Positions 1-11,849 are shown, counted from the stretch's first letter. The stretch is 64,000 nucleotides of DNA from Pseudomonas sp. B21-015 (GCF_024749285.1 NZ_CP087196.1:5890001-5954000); one strand, 5' to 3'. Numbers and translations: made by a program. The notes: generated by a model not told the origin, from the sequence alone.

Positions 1-456
1 GCCGCCGAAGAATGGCTGACCGGCCTGCGGGCGTTCGGCAAGACCTACAGCAACAACATGGTTGCGCTGAAAGCCGTGGAAAATGGCGAAGTCGCCTCCG
101 TGCTGGTGAACAACTATTACTGGTTCGCCTTGCAGCGTGAAAAAGGCCAGCTCGACTCGAAACTGCATTACTTCACCGGTGGCGACGTCGGTGGGCTGAT
201 CACCGTTTCCAGCGCTGCGGTGCTGAAATCCAGCAAGCATCCAAAAGAAGCGCAGCAATTGCTCGCCTACATGGCCAGCGAAGAAGGTCAGCGCGTGATC
301 ACCCAGACCACCGCCGAATACCCGCTGCACAAGGGCATGGCATCGGATCGCGGTCTCAAGCCATTCAGCGAACTGCAAGCGCCGAACGTCACGCCGGCCG
401 ACCTCGGCAACGCCGAAGAAGCCCTGGACCTGGAACGCGACGTTGGCTTGAACTGA
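1..456 (+). CDS. Fe3+ ABC transporter substrate-binding protein, C-terminal part
   Basis: The open frame enters from the left window edge, so the N-terminus with its signal peptide is missing; about 151 residues remain. The segment with NNYYW resembles the tyrosine pair that binds iron in FbpA/FutA-type periplasmic proteins, and the following GGDVGGLITVSSAAVLKSS block is typical of the family (the part after the binding site that reads as a closing lobe). The stop codon overlaps the permease start by one base (TGATG), so the two are translationally coupled. Likely role: capture of ferric iron in the periplasm and delivery to the permease encoded next. Another small anion or metal ligand within the same family cannot be excluded. 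Confidence 0.85.
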   Translation, partial: AAEEWLTGLRAFGKTYSNNMVALKAVENGEVASVLVNNYYWFALQREKGQLDSKLHYFTGGDVGGLITVSSAAVLKSSKHPKEAQQLLAYMASEEGQRVITQTTAEYPLHKGMASDRGLKPFSELQAPNVTPADLGNAEEALDLERDVGLN

Positions 457-2021
457 TGAGCACATCGTTATCCGCCCCCGCCTTGCGCGGGAGCTACGTG
501 CCACCGCGCAAGCGGCCGTCGATCTGGTTGTTGCTGCCGGTTTTGCTGCTGGTGGTGCTCAGTCTGTTGCCGCTGGCTTATGTCGGCCTCAAGACCTGGC
601 AAGCCGGCTGGGCCGAGGCGCTGCATCTGTTGTGGCGGCCCTACGTGTTTGGCCTGTTGCGCAATACGCTGGCGCTGATGCTGGGCGTCACATTGGCCTG
701 TGGTGTGATTGGCTTGTCACTCGCCTGGTTGCTGGAGCGCAGCAATCTGCCGGGACGACGGTTATGGGGCGTGATCCTGTGTCTGCCATTCGCGGTGCCG
801 GCGTTTGTCAGCAGCTTCACCTGGGTGTCCCTGAGCGCTCACTTCGAAGGGCTGGGCGGGGCGATTCTGGTGATGAGCCTGTCCAAGTACCCGCTGATCT
901 TTCTGCCGGTGGCGGCGACGCTGCGCAATCTCGATCCCTCTCTTGAAGAGTCCGCACGGACCCTGGGGCAGAATCGTTGGGGCGTATTCTTCAAAATCAC
1001 CCTGCCCCTGCTCTGGCCGTCACTGCTCGCCGGCTCGCTGCTGATTGCGCTGCACATGCTGGTGGAGTTCGGCGCGCTGTCGATCATCGGCCTGCAAACC
1101 TTTACCACGGCGATCTATCAGCAGTTCGAACTGGAGTTCAGCAATGCCAACGCGGCAATGCTTTCTGCCGTATTGCTGGCGCTGTGCCTTATGTTGCTGT
1201 GGCTCGAATTGCGAGTGCGCGGCAAAGGCCGACATGTGCGCACCGGCCAGGGCGCGGCGCGGCATGCGGAGCAGGTTCGTCTGGGGCCATGGGCGACTGC
1301 CGGACAGCTTTACTGCTTGCTGCTGGCGATCATCGGCAGCGGCATTCCACTGGGAATGCTGGCGTACTGGCTGATGGTGGGTTCATCGGCGGCGTTCCCG
1401 GTAGCCGCGATCAGCGAGGCATTGTTATCGTCCCTGGCGCTGTCGCTAGGTGGAGCTGCGCTGTGCCTGGTGCTGGCGGTGCCGGTGGGGTTGCTGGTGG
1501 TGCGCCATAAAGGCCGGCTGGCGATCTGGGCCGAGCGCCTGCCGTATCTGCTGCATGCATTGCCAGGGTTGGTGATTGCGCTGACCCTGGTGTATTTCGC
1601 TCTGCATTATGCGCCGGTGCTGTACCAGACCTCGGCGCTGCTGCTGATTGCTTATGCGTTGTTGTTTCTGCCACTGGCGCAGGCGCCGATTCGCACTGCG
1701 CTGAACAAGGCTGCGCCACAACTGGAAGAGGCCGCGCGCACGCTGGGGGCGTCGCCTTTCAGCGCGTTTTGTCGGGTGACCCTGCCCATCATCTTTCCCG
1801 CCCTGGGCGCAGCGTTTGCGCTGGTGTTTCTGGATGCGATGAAAGAACTGACGGCAACGCTGCTGCTGAGCCCGACCGGGCTCAATACATTGGCGACGGA
1901 AGTCTGGGCGCACACTGCGAATGTGGAGTTTGCGGCGGCGGCGCCTTATGCGGCGTTGTTGATTGTGGTGTCAGGGTTGCCGGTTTACTTGCTTACGACC
2001 CGGATGTATTTGAGCCGCTGA
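456..2021 (+). CDS. Fe3+ ABC transporter permease (FbpB/SfuB type)
   Basis: A 521-residue inner-membrane protein with about twelve hydrophobic segments in two homologous halves. Each half carries an EAA loop that contacts the ATPase: EESARTLG near residue 165 and EEAARTLG near 425, each followed by a TLP signature. The fused double-permease layout fits the FbpB/SfuB/HitB ferric iron group. The start ATG overlaps the stop of the binding-protein gene. No ATPase gene follows; a REP element and then a gene on the other strand come next, so the ATPase is either upstream of the window or elsewhere in the genome. Confidence 0.9.
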   Translation: MSTSLSAPALRGSYVPPRKRPSIWLLLPVLLLVVLSLLPLAYVGLKTWQAGWAEALHLLWRPYVFGLLRNTLALMLGVTLACGVIGLSLAWLLERSNLPGRRLWGVILCLPFAVPAFVSSFTWVSLSAHFEGLGGAILVMSLSKYPLIFLPVAATLRNLDPSLEESARTLGQNRWGVFFKITLPLLWPSLLAGSLLIALHMLVEFGALSIIGLQTFTTAIYQQFELEFSNANAAMLSAVLLALCLMLLWLELRVRGKGRHVRTGQGAARHAEQVRLGPWATAGQLYCLLLAIIGSGIPLGMLAYWLMVGSSAAFPVAAISEALLSSLALSLGGAALCLVLAVPVGLLVVRHKGRLAIWAERLPYLLHALPGLVIALTLVYFALHYAPVLYQTSALLLIAYALLFLPLAQAPIRTALNKAAPQLEEAARTLGASPFSAFCRVTLPIIFPALGAAFALVFLDAMKELTATLLLSPTGLNTLATEVWAHTANVEFAAAAPYAALLIVVSGLPVYLLTTRMYLSR

Positions 2022-2026
2022 CATCG

Positions 2027-2122
2027 TCATCGCGAGCAGGCTCGCTCCCACATTTGATTTAGGGTGTTCACACATTTTGTGTCCACCAACAATCACTGTG
2101 GGAGCGAGCCTGCTCGCGATGA
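2027..2122. repeat. REP doublet (inverted pair), CGCGAGCAGGCTCGCTCCCA family
   Basis: Two 26-base arms, 2027-2052 and 2097-2122, are perfect reverse complements around a 44-base spacer. Each arm is itself an imperfect palindrome (GAGCAGGCTC core). It lies between convergent genes, the usual place for Pseudomonas REP/REPIN elements, which can form a long hairpin in RNA and may help end both transcripts. Confidence 0.9.
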
Positions 2123-2145
2123 GACCCTACCAGCCAATACAAGCC

Positions 2146-4080
2146 TTAAGCCCTGAACTGCCCCAGGCTCGCCTTCAACTGCGCCGCCAACCCATCCAGC
2201 ACCTTGCCACTGGCCGTGGTCTCCACCACCGCCTGAGCAGCCTTCTCAGCCTGCGCATGAATGGTCTCAACCCGCCCACGTACTGCCTGTGCACCTTGCG
2301 CCTGATGCGCCGCGGCCTGGGTCGCCAGACCGATCGCCGCATGCACCTGCTCGACCGACACCTGCACCGACTGCTGCAACCGCGCACTGTCGCGCAACAC
2401 CAGCAAACCTTCGCTGGCCTGACGTCCGGCCTGCCCGATTGCCGCAACGGCCTCGCGCGCGCCCTGCTGCAACGCAACGATGTGCGCCTGAATGTCGCCG
2501 GTCGAGCTCTGAGTCTTGCTCGCCAGCGCCCGCACCTCGTCCGCCACCACGGCAAACCCGCGACCGGTCTCACCGGCACGCGCCGCCTCAATGGCCGCGT
2601 TCAGCGCCAACAAGTTGGTTTGCTCGGCGATCCCGTGAATCACCGTCAGCACCACTTCAATCTGCTCACTCTGCTGCGCCAGCCGCTCAATGACTTTCGC
2701 CCCGGTATCAACTTGTCCGGCCAACGCTTCGATCAGGCTACCGACTTTCGCTGAGGTCCGAGTGTTCTCATCGGTGGCCTGACGAATATCCACCATCTGC
2801 TTCAAAGCAGCCTGCATCGCATGGCTTTCAGACTGAGCTTCGTCAGCCATCTGCGACAACGCGCGCAAGCTTTCGGCCACTTCATCGCGCTGCATGCCAG
2901 CCGCGGCATCGGCGCCGGCATTGCGCAAGGTCATGGCGCCGATTTCCACGCCGGTACGCTGGGCCACATCGCCAGCCTCACGCACGATCGGCTGCAACTT
3001 ATCCACAAAGCGATTGACCGCCGAGGCCATGTCGCCGATCTCATCCTGACTATTGATCTGCACGCGCTTGGTCAGATCACCCTCACCTGCCGCCAGATCA
3101 TCCATGGCGGTGATCAGCATCTTCAAGCGGTTGACCACTCGACGGCCCAGCACCACCGTCAGCAACAGCAGCACACCGAAACCCACCACCACCAGGCTCA
3201 TACCAATTCGCCAGCGCAAAGTCCCCGCGGCTTCCTGCACGGTACTGGTGGTATTGGCTTTCATTTCAGACGCGGTGGACTGCGCCGATTGCAGACGCCC
3301 ACGCATCGCCGTTGCGCTATCAGCCGCCGCGCCTTTGAGGCTGTCACCCACCAATTGATCGCTGCTGGCGATCAACGCCGAGAAGCGCTTGTCCAGCGCC
3401 GCCAGATCGGTTTCCACGGAGGCGGTCGAGACCCCCATCAAAACCTTGCCGATCTCCACCCCATTGGGGCTGATCGAGGCTTCGAGGTAGTAGACCGACG
3501 GATCGCTCTTCGCCGCATCCAGCACCTTGTCCAGCGCCCGCTCGCCCTGGCCTTTTTCCAGAAGCGCCTTGTTGATCGGGTTCTCCCGATTGAGATAGCG
3601 CGTCAGGTGCTGGCCCGTCGCATCATCGTAGATCACGAACAACACATTGGGATTGCGCTGGGCACGGCGAGCGAACTCGGACAGGGTTGGAATGTCACCG
3701 TCCCACATGGCGCGAGGTGCGACCGAGGCCAGAAGTTGCGCCATCTCGTTGGCCGAATCCTTCAGGCCCTTCTCCAGCGTCGTACGCAGCTGTGCCTGCT
3801 CGTCCTTCAGACGCGAAGACAACCCGGCGGTCAGGCGCTGACGGGTACTGGTGGACAGGCTATCCAGGCTCGACGTGACTTCACGCCCTGCCTGCTCAAG
3901 CTCACCGGAGAGCTTTTGGCTATCAGTGCTCAGGCGCACACCCAAATCGGCTTCCAGTGCAGTCACTGTGCTCCGGGTCAGAGCGACAGCCACCAGCACC
4001 TGCACCAAAAGGGCGATACCAAGGGTAACGAACACAGGCCGCAAGAGACGGCTTTGTAACAGTGAGAGAACGGCCGACAC
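2146..4080 (-). CDS. Methyl-accepting chemotaxis protein
   Basis: A 644-residue chemoreceptor. Transmembrane segments lie near residues 13-34 and 292-312 and flank a periplasmic sensor of about 255 residues that is rich in helix-forming sequence and does not show a familiar ligand signature. A HAMP domain follows ([11 protein letters not shown]), then the highly conserved signalling tip [19 protein letters not shown] starting at residue 486. The C-terminus ends in QFRA with no CheR/CheB tether pentapeptide. The start is GTG with an AGAGGGA ribosome site seven bases upstream. It stands alone between a REP element and the purA terminator. The ligand cannot be deduced from sequence. Confidence 0.93.
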   Translation of the reverse strand: MSAVLSLLQSRLLRPVFVTLGIALLVQVLVAVALTRSTVTALEADLGVRLSTDSQKLSGELEQAGREVTSSLDSLSTSTRQRLTAGLSSRLKDEQAQLRTTLEKGLKDSANEMAQLLASVAPRAMWDGDIPTLSEFARRAQRNPNVLFVIYDDATGQHLTRYLNRENPINKALLEKGQGERALDKVLDAAKSDPSVYYLEASISPNGVEIGKVLMGVSTASVETDLAALDKRFSALIASSDQLVGDSLKGAAADSATAMRGRLQSAQSTASEMKANTTSTVQEAAGTLRWRIGMSLVVVGFGVLLLLTVVLGRRVVNRLKMLITAMDDLAAGEGDLTKRVQINSQDEIGDMASAVNRFVDKLQPIVREAGDVAQRTGVEIGAMTLRNAGADAAAGMQRDEVAESLRALSQMADEAQSESHAMQAALKQMVDIRQATDENTRTSAKVGSLIEALAGQVDTGAKVIERLAQQSEQIEVVLTVIHGIAEQTNLLALNAAIEAARAGETGRGFAVVADEVRALASKTQSSTGDIQAHIVALQQGAREAVAAIGQAGRQASEGLLVLRDSARLQQSVQVSVEQVHAAIGLATQAAAHQAQGAQAVRGRVETIHAQAEKAAQAVVETTASGKVLDGLAAQLKASLGQFRA

Positions 4081-4130
4081 TGGAAATCCCTCTGCTTTAA
4101 CGCCATTAAATTGATGGCACTCTGAAGGCG

Positions 4131-4159
4131 ATATTCACAGCAAAGGTCATGCCGTCCAA
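4131..4159 (-). promoter_or_regulatory. Possible sigma-70 promoter of the chemoreceptor gene
   Basis: Read on the minus strand, TTGGAC and GAATAT are separated by 17 bases, about 50 bases before the GTG start. Both boxes are moderate matches. No FliA-type GCCGATAA box was found here. Confidence 0.4.
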
Positions 4160-4171
4160 CAGGTATAAACG

Positions 4172-4199
4172 ACAAAGGCCCCGATTAAGGGGCCTTTGT
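4172..4199 (-). terminator. Terminator after purA
   Basis: A perfect 11-bp inverted repeat (ACAAAGGCCCC / GGGGCCTTTGT) with a six-base loop lies 20 bases past the purA stop. The T-rich flanks on both sides mean it could work in both directions. Confidence 0.8.
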
Positions 4200-4218
4200 G
4201 TTTTACATCAACGACTTA

Positions 4219-5566
<1,348 letters not shown>

Positions 5567-6754
5567 TCAAGAAGCCAGTGGCGATACTTGCCAAAGCCCG
5601 TTCTGCTGAATCAATTGCCGGTCGCAGTCCGCTTCACGGGCGGCGGCCAAAGGCTGCCCAGGCAATGCCTGGACGACACGCTGACCCTCACTGCGCAACT
5701 GGCAAACCTGCTGCCAGAGTGCTGCATCCGTACTGTCAGGCATCCAGATACCGCCAGACGGTAGCTCGATCTCAGCACGCCCCAGGGTCACCAGGGTTTT
5801 CAAATCGGTAGAGAAACCGGTCGCCGGACGGGCGCGACCGAAGTCGGCGCCGATGTCGTCGTAACGACCGCCCTGAGCGATGGACTGGCCAACGCCCGGC
5901 ACAAACACAGCGAACACCACACCGGTGTGGTAGTGGTAGCCGCGCAACTCGCCCAGGTCGAAGTACAGCGGCAACTCCGGGAAACGCGTAGACAGTCGCT
6001 CGGCAATCGCCAGCAAATCGTCCAGCGCCGCCAGAACAGGCGCTGGCGCATTGGCCAGACGCTCACGTGCAGCGCTCAACACTTCACGACCGCCACACAG
6101 GTCGACCAGCGCCCGCAGCATGCCCGATAGATCGGCAGGCAAGCCTTCGGTCAAGGTAATGACCTCGTCGATGGCTTTACGTTGCAATGCATCGAACAAC
6201 TGTTGCTCGACTTCGCCGGACAAACCGGCGGCGCGGGCCAGGCCACGGTAGATGCCGACATGACCGAGATCCATGTGCACATCCGGCACATCGGCCAGTT
6301 GCAGCATGGCCAGCATCAGGCTGATGACTTCCACGTCGCTGCTAGGGCTGGCATCGCCGTACAACTCGGCGCCCAGTTGAATCGGGCTGCGTGAGGACGA
6401 CAAGGCACGTGGCTGAGCATGCAGCACGCTACCGGCATAGCACAGACGGCTCGGGCCTTCACGACGCAAGGTGTGCGCATCGATGCGCGCCACTTGCGGC
6501 GTGATGTCTGCACGGAAACCCATCTGCCGGCCCGATTGCGGGTCGATGACCTTGAAGGTACGCAGATCGAGATCCGAGCCCGCGCCGGTCAGCAGGGACT
6601 CCAGGTACTCGATATGGGGGGTCACGACAAACTCGTAACCCCAGCTCTGGAACAGATCCAACACCTGACGACGCGCTACTTCGATACGCGCGGCTTCTGG
6701 TGGCAGTACTTCTTCGATGCCATCTGGCAGCAGCCAGCGGTCTACCGTTGCCAT
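5567..6754 (-). CDS. hisZ: ATP phosphoribosyltransferase regulatory subunit
   Basis: A 395-residue relative of histidyl-tRNA synthetase that partners short-form HisG in the first step of histidine synthesis. It begins [20 protein letters not shown], has the class II synthetase-like motif 2 region ([14 protein letters not shown]) and the [19 protein letters not shown] block. Its length is about that expected for HisZ rather than for a full HisS with its C-terminal anticodon domain. It lies 54 bases upstream of purA on the same strand, an arrangement common in pseudomonads; the two are probably co-transcribed. Confidence 0.93.
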   Translation of the reverse strand: MATVDRWLLPDGIEEVLPPEAARIEVARRQVLDLFQSWGYEFVVTPHIEYLESLLTGAGSDLDLRTFKVIDPQSGRQMGFRADITPQVARIDAHTLRREGPSRLCYAGSVLHAQPRALSSSRSPIQLGAELYGDASPSSDVEVISLMLAMLQLADVPDVHMDLGHVGIYRGLARAAGLSGEVEQQLFDALQRKAIDEVITLTEGLPADLSGMLRALVDLCGGREVLSAARERLANAPAPVLAALDDLLAIAERLSTRFPELPLYFDLGELRGYHYHTGVVFAVFVPGVGQSIAQGGRYDDIGADFGRARPATGFSTDLKTLVTLGRAEIELPSGGIWMPDSTDAALWQQVCQLRSEGQRVVQALPGQPLAAAREADCDRQLIQQNGLWQVSPLAS

Positions 6755-6961
6755 TACGCCATTCCCCTATGATCCGGGCAGCAAGCCTTTGGGCGAGCCT
6801 TGAGTGAAGCAGAAAATGATCGGCTCATGTGCATAAACCACGCGCATGAACAACGGGGCGAAAAGCCTGAAACCGGCTTCGCCAACCACTTTCCTCGAAA
6901 AACCTGTCGAGTCATTCAACTCGGGCGCCTGCATAAAAACAGCAATCAAACGTGCAGACGC

Positions 6962-6985
6962 AAAAAAGCCGGGAATTTCCCGGCT
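6962..6985 (-). terminator. Terminator after hflC, within the hflC-hisZ gap
   Basis: Stem AGCCGGGA / TCCCGGCT with an ATT loop, followed on the minus strand by six T. It should end the hfq-hflX-hflK-hflC transcript and separates it from hisZ-purA. The rest of the 317-base gap (6755-7071) holds a second GC hairpin at 7019-7049 without a T run. I see no convincing gene there, including no YjeT-type (DUF2065) gene as is found between hflC and purA in E. coli. Confidence 0.85.
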
Positions 6986-7071
6986 GCCGCATCATACACA
7001 CGTTTTCCCAAAGGATCACCCCGCCCGAGGCTTTAGCCGCCAGGCGGGGGATGATTCAGGTCAACGCCGTA

Positions 7072-7941
7072 TCAAGGCTTGGCTTTTTCCAGGTAACGGA
7101 AGAAGTCACTGCTCGGGTCCAGGACCATGACGTCGGATTTGTTCGCGAAGCTTTCACGGTAGGCACGCAGGCTACGGTAGAACGCGTAGAACTCCTGATC
7201 CTGGCCGTATGCCTTGGAATAGATCGCAGCGGCCTGGGCGTCACCGTCACCGCGAACCTCTTCGGATTCACGATAGGCTTCAGCCAACAGCACGCGGCGT
7301 TGACGGTCAGCGTCGGCACGAATGCCTTCGGCCAGCTCGTTACCCTTGGCGCGGTGCTCGCGAGCTTCACGCTCGCGCTCGGTGCTCATACGCTCGAACA
7401 CGCTGCGGTTCACTTCCTTCGGCAGGTCGATGGTTTTGACCCGGACATCGACAACTTCAATGCCCAGCTCTTTTTCCGCCATCTTGTTCAGCGAAGAGGT
7501 GATGTCCGCCATCAGCGCATCACGCTCACCGGACACCACTTCGTGCAGGGTGCGTTTACCGAACTGGTCACGCAGGCCCGATTCCAGACGACGGGAAAGA
7601 CGCTCGTCGGCAATCTGCTTGAGGCCGGAAGTCGCGGTGTAGAAGCGCTCGGCATCCTTCACACGCCACTTGGCGTAAGCATCGACCATCACGGCTTTCT
7701 TTTCCAGCGTCAGGAAGCGTTGCGTCGGTGCATCCAGCGTCATCAGGCGCGCGTCGAATATGCGCACCTTGTTCACGTAAGGCACTTTCACATGCAGGCC
7801 CGGCTGAACATCGGCCTGGACCACGCGACCGAACTGCAGCAACACCGCACGCTCGGTCTGAGCCACGATGTAGAAGCAGTTCCAGGCAACGATCGCCACG
7901 ACGACGCCGACAATAAGGGCGATCAGCGATTTATTGCTCAT
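7072..7941 (-). CDS. hflC: FtsH modulator HflC
   Basis: A 289-residue SPFH/band-7 protein with one N-terminal membrane anchor (about residues 5-25) and the rest in the periplasm. With HflK it forms the large cage around the FtsH protease and tempers its action on membrane proteins. The opening QTERAVLLQFG block, the central band-7 fold and the EREAREHRAKGNELAEGIRA coiled region match the family. Its ATG overlaps the hflK stop by one base, so the pair is translationally coupled. Confidence 0.96.
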   Translation of the reverse strand: MSNKSLIALIVGVVVAIVAWNCFYIVAQTERAVLLQFGRVVQADVQPGLHVKVPYVNKVRIFDARLMTLDAPTQRFLTLEKKAVMVDAYAKWRVKDAERFYTATSGLKQIADERLSRRLESGLRDQFGKRTLHEVVSGERDALMADITSSLNKMAEKELGIEVVDVRVKTIDLPKEVNRSVFERMSTEREREAREHRAKGNELAEGIRADADRQRRVLLAEAYRESEEVRGDGDAQAAAIYSKAYGQDQEFYAFYRSLRAYRESFANKSDVMVLDPSSDFFRYLEKAKP

Positions 7942-9113
7942 CAGCGACTCTCCCTGGTACGTGCTTGCTGTTGCTGCAGATCGGCTGCCGCACGTGCATT
8001 CACTTCATTGCTGCTGGCTGCCGCGCCGGTCACCGGAGCACCGGGGGTGCGACCACTGTCGATCATCTTGTCCAGCGGCAAGTACAGAAGATTGTTCTGG
8101 CCTTCCTTGTTGCCGGTCACGAGAACCTTGCTGGTGTTGCTGAAGATTTCCTGCATGGTGTCCAGGTACAGACGCTGACGGGTGACTTCAGGCGCCTTGC
8201 GGTACTCGGCCACCAGCTTGGTGAAACGATCAGCCTCACCCTTGGCGCGGGAGACGGTCTCGTCGCGGTAACCGTTGGCATCCTCGAGGATGCGCTGGGC
8301 CTGACCACGGGCTTCCGGCACGACGCCGTTGGCGTAGGTTTCAGCCTGGTTGCGCGAACGCTGCTCGTCTTCACGGGCGCGGATCACGTCATCGAAGGCT
8401 TCCTGAACTTCACGCGGTGCGGCTGCGCTCTGTACGTTGACCTGGGTGACGGTGATACCGGTGCGATAGGTATCGAGGAAACGTTGCAGACGCTCCTTGA
8501 TTTCGCTGGCCATCAATTCACGACCTTCGGTCAGCACCTGGTCCATGGCGGTAGAACCCACCACGTGACGCAAGGCACTGTCGGTCGCATGCTGCAGGCT
8601 GATTTCCGGCTGATCAACGTTCAGCACGAAGTCCTGCAGGTTGCTGATCTTGTACTGCACGGTCAGCGGCACTTCGACGATGTTTTCGTCTTCAGTCAGC
8701 ATTTGACCCTGCTTGGTATAGGCACGCTCACGCGTGACGTTTTCCAGGTACTTGCGATCGATCGGCGGGAAATAGATGTTCAGGCCCGGGCCGACGGTTT
8801 CATAGTACTTGCCGAAGCGCAGCACCACAGCCTGCTCCTGCTCGTCGACCACGTAGACCGCGCTGTACAGCCACACAGCCGCCAGCACGGTCAAACCGAT
8901 GCCGAGCAGGCCGCCAAAGCCGCCACTCTTGCCCGGACCACCGCCCTCGTCACCGCGTTTCTTGCCACCACCGAACAACCCGTTCAGGCTTTCCTGCAGC
9001 TTTCGGAAGGCCTCGTCGAGATCCGGTGGTCCCTTGCGGTCGCCGTTATTGCGGCGCTTGCCACCCCAAGGATCCTGATTATTCGAGTTGCCACCCGGCT
9101 CATTCCAAGCCAT
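7941..9113 (-). CDS. hflK: FtsH modulator HflK
   Basis: A 390-residue SPFH protein, partner of HflC. It starts at MAWNEPGGN, then a glycine- and charge-rich cytoplasmic tail (PWGGKRRNNGDRKGPPDLDE), a membrane anchor near residues 70-90, and the band-7 domain opening VVDEQEQAVVLRFGKYY. A longer frame extends 12 codons upstream, but the family start is MAWNEPGG. The C-terminal 40 residues are low in complexity (alanine and glutamine rich). The gene lies between hflX and hflC in the usual order. Confidence 0.96.
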   Translation of the reverse strand: MAWNEPGGNSNNQDPWGGKRRNNGDRKGPPDLDEAFRKLQESLNGLFGGGKKRGDEGGGPGKSGGFGGLLGIGLTVLAAVWLYSAVYVVDEQEQAVVLRFGKYYETVGPGLNIYFPPIDRKYLENVTRERAYTKQGQMLTEDENIVEVPLTVQYKISNLQDFVLNVDQPEISLQHATDSALRHVVGSTAMDQVLTEGRELMASEIKERLQRFLDTYRTGITVTQVNVQSAAAPREVQEAFDDVIRAREDEQRSRNQAETYANGVVPEARGQAQRILEDANGYRDETVSRAKGEADRFTKLVAEYRKAPEVTRQRLYLDTMQEIFSNTSKVLVTGNKEGQNNLLYLPLDKMIDSGRTPGAPVTGAAASSNEVNARAAADLQQQQARTRESR

Positions 9114-9209
9114 AGCGCTCTCCATCTGATAAAGCAAAGACGCACCCACGGCGCGCCGACCAATGCTACAGAATGCCTGTCACCGCGGCACAACCGCTTT
9201 CTCAGGCTT

Positions 9210-10511
9210 TTATTGCAAAGTGTGTTGCTCGATGAATTCCATCGGTTGCAGACCTTCGCGGCTCACGAGTCGATTCAATTCGATCCGTGGCAAGCGAACG
9301 GCCAACAGGCTGATGCCTTCTTCGTCGTGTTCTTCTTTTTGCACCGCACCGAGTTCGAAAAACTGCGCACGCAGTCGAGCAAAACGTTGCGGCAAGCGCA
9401 AGGTACCAACAAACAAATCACTGCCTAACAGTTCCGCCACAGCCTGCTTGAGCAAGTCCAGACCGGTACCGTCCTTGGCCGACAACCAGACCCGCTGCGG
9501 CTTGCCATCGGCATCGCGCTGGATCTGCGGCTCAACGCCCTCAAGCAAATCGAGTTTGTTGTATACCTCAAGGATCGGCAAGTCTTGCGCCCCAATCTCA
9601 TTGAGCACCACCATGACCTGTTCGATCTGGGCCATGCGCTCGGGCTCGTGCGCATCGATCACGTGCAGCAGCAGGTCGGAGTTGCTCGACTCTTCGAGCG
9701 TAGCCCGAAATGCCTCGACCAGTTTGTGCGGCAGGTGGCGAATGAAGCCCACCGTGTCGGCCAGCACGATCGGCCCGAGGTCATCGAGCTCGAGTCGGCG
9801 CAGGGTCGGGTCGAGGGTCGCGAATAGCTGGTTGGCGGCGAAGACGTCGGAATCGGTGACCGAGTTGAACAGCGTCGATTTGCCGGCGTTGGTATAACCC
9901 ACCAGTGAAACCGTCGGAATGTCAGCACGTTTGCGCCCGCGACGAGACTGCTCGCGCTGGCTGCGGACCTTTTCCAGGCGCCCCTTGATCTGCCGCAGGC
10001 GAACCCGCAACAGGCGCCGGTCGGTTTCCAGCTGGGTTTCACCCGGGCCGCGCAGACCGATACCGCCCTTCTGCCGCTCAAGGTGAGTCCAGCCACGAAC
10101 CAGCCGCGTACTCATGTGCTCAAGCTGGGCCAGTTCGACCTGGAGCTTGCCTTCATGGGTGCGGGCGCGTTGGGCGAAGATATCGAGAATCAGACCCGTG
10201 CGATCGATCACGCGACACTCGAAAACACGTTCGAGGTTACGTTCCTGACTGGGCGTGAGGATGTGATTGAAAATCACCAGATCGACCTGTTCGGCTTTGA
10301 CCAGGTCGCGTAATTCTTCGACCTTGCCGCTGCTGATCAGGGTTTTGGCGGTTGGCCGATGACGCGGCACGTTAAAAAACGCAACGGTCTCGGCGCCAGC
10401 CGAAATTGCCAACTCCTGAAACTCCTGCGGATCTTCGCGCGCCTCAGGGTCCTGACCATCCAAGTGAACGAGAATTGCCCGCTCACCACCACCGTGGCGC
10501 TCAAAGAACAA
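9210..10511 (-). CDS. hflX: Ribosome-associated GTPase HflX
   Basis: A 433-residue GTPase of the Obg-HflX group that binds the 50S subunit and splits stalled ribosomes. The N-terminal HflX domain contains the glycine-rich GPGETQLETDRR stretch, followed by a coiled region and the G domain: GYTNAGKSTLFN (G1), DTVGFIRHLPH (G3) and NKLD (G4). It begins 12 bases after the hfq stop, so it is probably translated from the hfq message. Confidence 0.96.
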   Translation of the reverse strand: MFFERHGGGERAILVHLDGQDPEAREDPQEFQELAISAGAETVAFFNVPRHRPTAKTLISSGKVEELRDLVKAEQVDLVIFNHILTPSQERNLERVFECRVIDRTGLILDIFAQRARTHEGKLQVELAQLEHMSTRLVRGWTHLERQKGGIGLRGPGETQLETDRRLLRVRLRQIKGRLEKVRSQREQSRRGRKRADIPTVSLVGYTNAGKSTLFNSVTDSDVFAANQLFATLDPTLRRLELDDLGPIVLADTVGFIRHLPHKLVEAFRATLEESSNSDLLLHVIDAHEPERMAQIEQVMVVLNEIGAQDLPILEVYNKLDLLEGVEPQIQRDADGKPQRVWLSAKDGTGLDLLKQAVAELLGSDLFVGTLRLPQRFARLRAQFFELGAVQKEEHDEEGISLLAVRLPRIELNRLVSREGLQPMEFIEQHTLQ

Positions 10512-10523
10512 AGGAGACTCCTA

Positions 10524-10784
10524 TCAGGCGTTACCTGGCTCAGCGTCACCTGCTTCGGATTCGGTTGCGCTAGGCAGACGAATTGGACGAACCGGCACCA
10601 CTGTAGAGATAGCGTGTTTGTAAACCATCTGGCTGACGGTGTTTTTCAGCAGGATAACGAACTGGTCGAAAGACTCGATCGTGCCTTGCAGTTTGATCCC
10701 GTTGACCAGGTAGATGGAAACCCCCACCTTCTCTTTACGTAAAGTATTCAAGTAAGGGTCTTGTAGCGAATGCCCTTTTGACAT
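10524..10784 (-). CDS. hfq: RNA chaperone Hfq
   Basis: An 86-residue Sm-like protein that forms hexamers and pairs small RNAs with messages. In Pseudomonas it also acts with Crc in catabolite repression. The start [20 protein letters not shown] is preceded by AAAGGAG. Sm1 ([13 protein letters not shown]) and Sm2 ([10 protein letters not shown]) are intact. The C-terminal tail is short and acidic ([11 protein letters not shown]), as in other pseudomonads and unlike the long tail of E. coli. It lies 93 bases after miaA. Confidence 0.98.
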   Translation of the reverse strand: MSKGHSLQDPYLNTLRKEKVGVSIYLVNGIKLQGTIESFDQFVILLKNTVSQMVYKHAISTVVPVRPIRLPSATESEAGDAEPGNA

Positions 10785-10877
10785 GTGCCGCACTCCTTTA
10801 AGGATTCAATATAAAAAATAGGTAAACAGATGGCTTGGGCCGTCACACCCCCAAGGATAGACGGCAATTGCAAGGAC

Positions 10878-11849
10878 TCAGCTCAATATGGAGATGGTCC
10901 CGAGGTATTTCAAGGCGCGCGGCAGATTGTCGCAATCGAGGCTGTCCAACCAGTGTAAATCAGCCCAACTGCGCAGCCAGGTGAACTGGCGCTTTGCCAA
11001 TTGGCGCGTGGCAATGATTCCACGCTCCTGCATCTCGGCTTGCGTCAGCTTGCCATCCAGGTAATCCCAGACTTGTCGATAGCCTACAGCACGTATAGAC
11101 GGCAACCCTGAATGCAGGTCACCTCTATCTCGCAGGGCTACGACCTCGTCTATGAATCCCTGTTCCAACATATTTGTGAATCTTTGTTTAATACGCTCGT
11201 GCAGTACCTGGCGATTTGCCGGAGCGATGGCCAAGTTCGCGACAGTATAGGGCAATTGTTGCAGTCCCGAAGCGGCTGCTTCAGTACTTTGCGCAGATTG
11301 TCGCAAGCGTAGCTCAGTCATGCTCTGACCACTGACACGATAAACTTCCAGCGCGCGACTGAGGCGTTGCGGATCGTTCGGATGAATACGCGCTGCGGAC
11401 TGCGGATCGATCACCGCCAATTGATCGTGCAGGGCTTGCCAGCCAAGGCGCGCAGCCTCTTCTTCGATTTGCGCGCGAACGTCCGGATCGGCCGCCGGCA
11501 TGTCCGCCAGACCTTCGACCAAAGCCTTGTAATAGAGCATTGTGCCGCCCACCAGCAGCGGAATTTTGCCCCGCGCAGTGATCTCGGCCATGGCTTGCAG
11601 TGCATCACGACGGAAATCCGCGGCCGAATAGCTCTCTGCCGGATCGAGAATATCGATCAGTCGGTGCGGGAATTCGGCCAGAATTTCTTTGGAGGGCTTG
11701 GCAGTACCGATATCCATACCACGGTAGACCAGCGCCGAATCGACGCTGATCAGCTCGCAGGGCAGGACTTTGGTCAGTTCGATGGCCAGGTCGGTCTTGC
11801 CGGCAGCTGTCGGCCCCATCAGGAAAATCGCAGGAGGGTGCTGGCTCAT
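10878..11849 (-). CDS. miaA: tRNA dimethylallyltransferase
   Basis: A 323-residue enzyme that adds the dimethylallyl group to A37 of tRNAs reading UNN codons. The P-loop [11 protein letters not shown] sits close to the N-terminus, followed by the [18 protein letters not shown] block. The start [10 protein letters not shown] overlaps the mutL stop by one base (ATGA); a longer upstream frame only reads into the mutL end. Order mutL-miaA-hfq-hflX is conserved widely in gammaproteobacteria. Confidence 0.96.
   Translation of the reverse strand: MSQHPPAIFLMGPTAAGKTDLAIELTKVLPCELISVDSALVYRGMDIGTAKPSKEILAEFPHRLIDILDPAESYSAADFRRDALQAMAEITARGKIPLLVGGTMLYYKALVEGLADMPAADPDVRAQIEEEAARLGWQALHDQLAVIDPQSAARIHPNDPQRLSRALEVYRVSGQSMTELRLRQSAQSTEAAASGLQQLPYTVANLAIAPANRQVLHERIKQRFTNMLEQGFIDEVVALRDRGDLHSGLPSIRAVGYRQVWDYLDGKLTQAEMQERGIIATRQLAKRQFTWLRSWADLHWLDSLDCDNLPRALKYLGTISILS

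Noticed and set aside
6767-6949. A 60-codon frame upstream of hisZ
   Set aside because: It needs a TTG start, lacks a ribosome site and resembles no known small protein; the gap looks regulatory.
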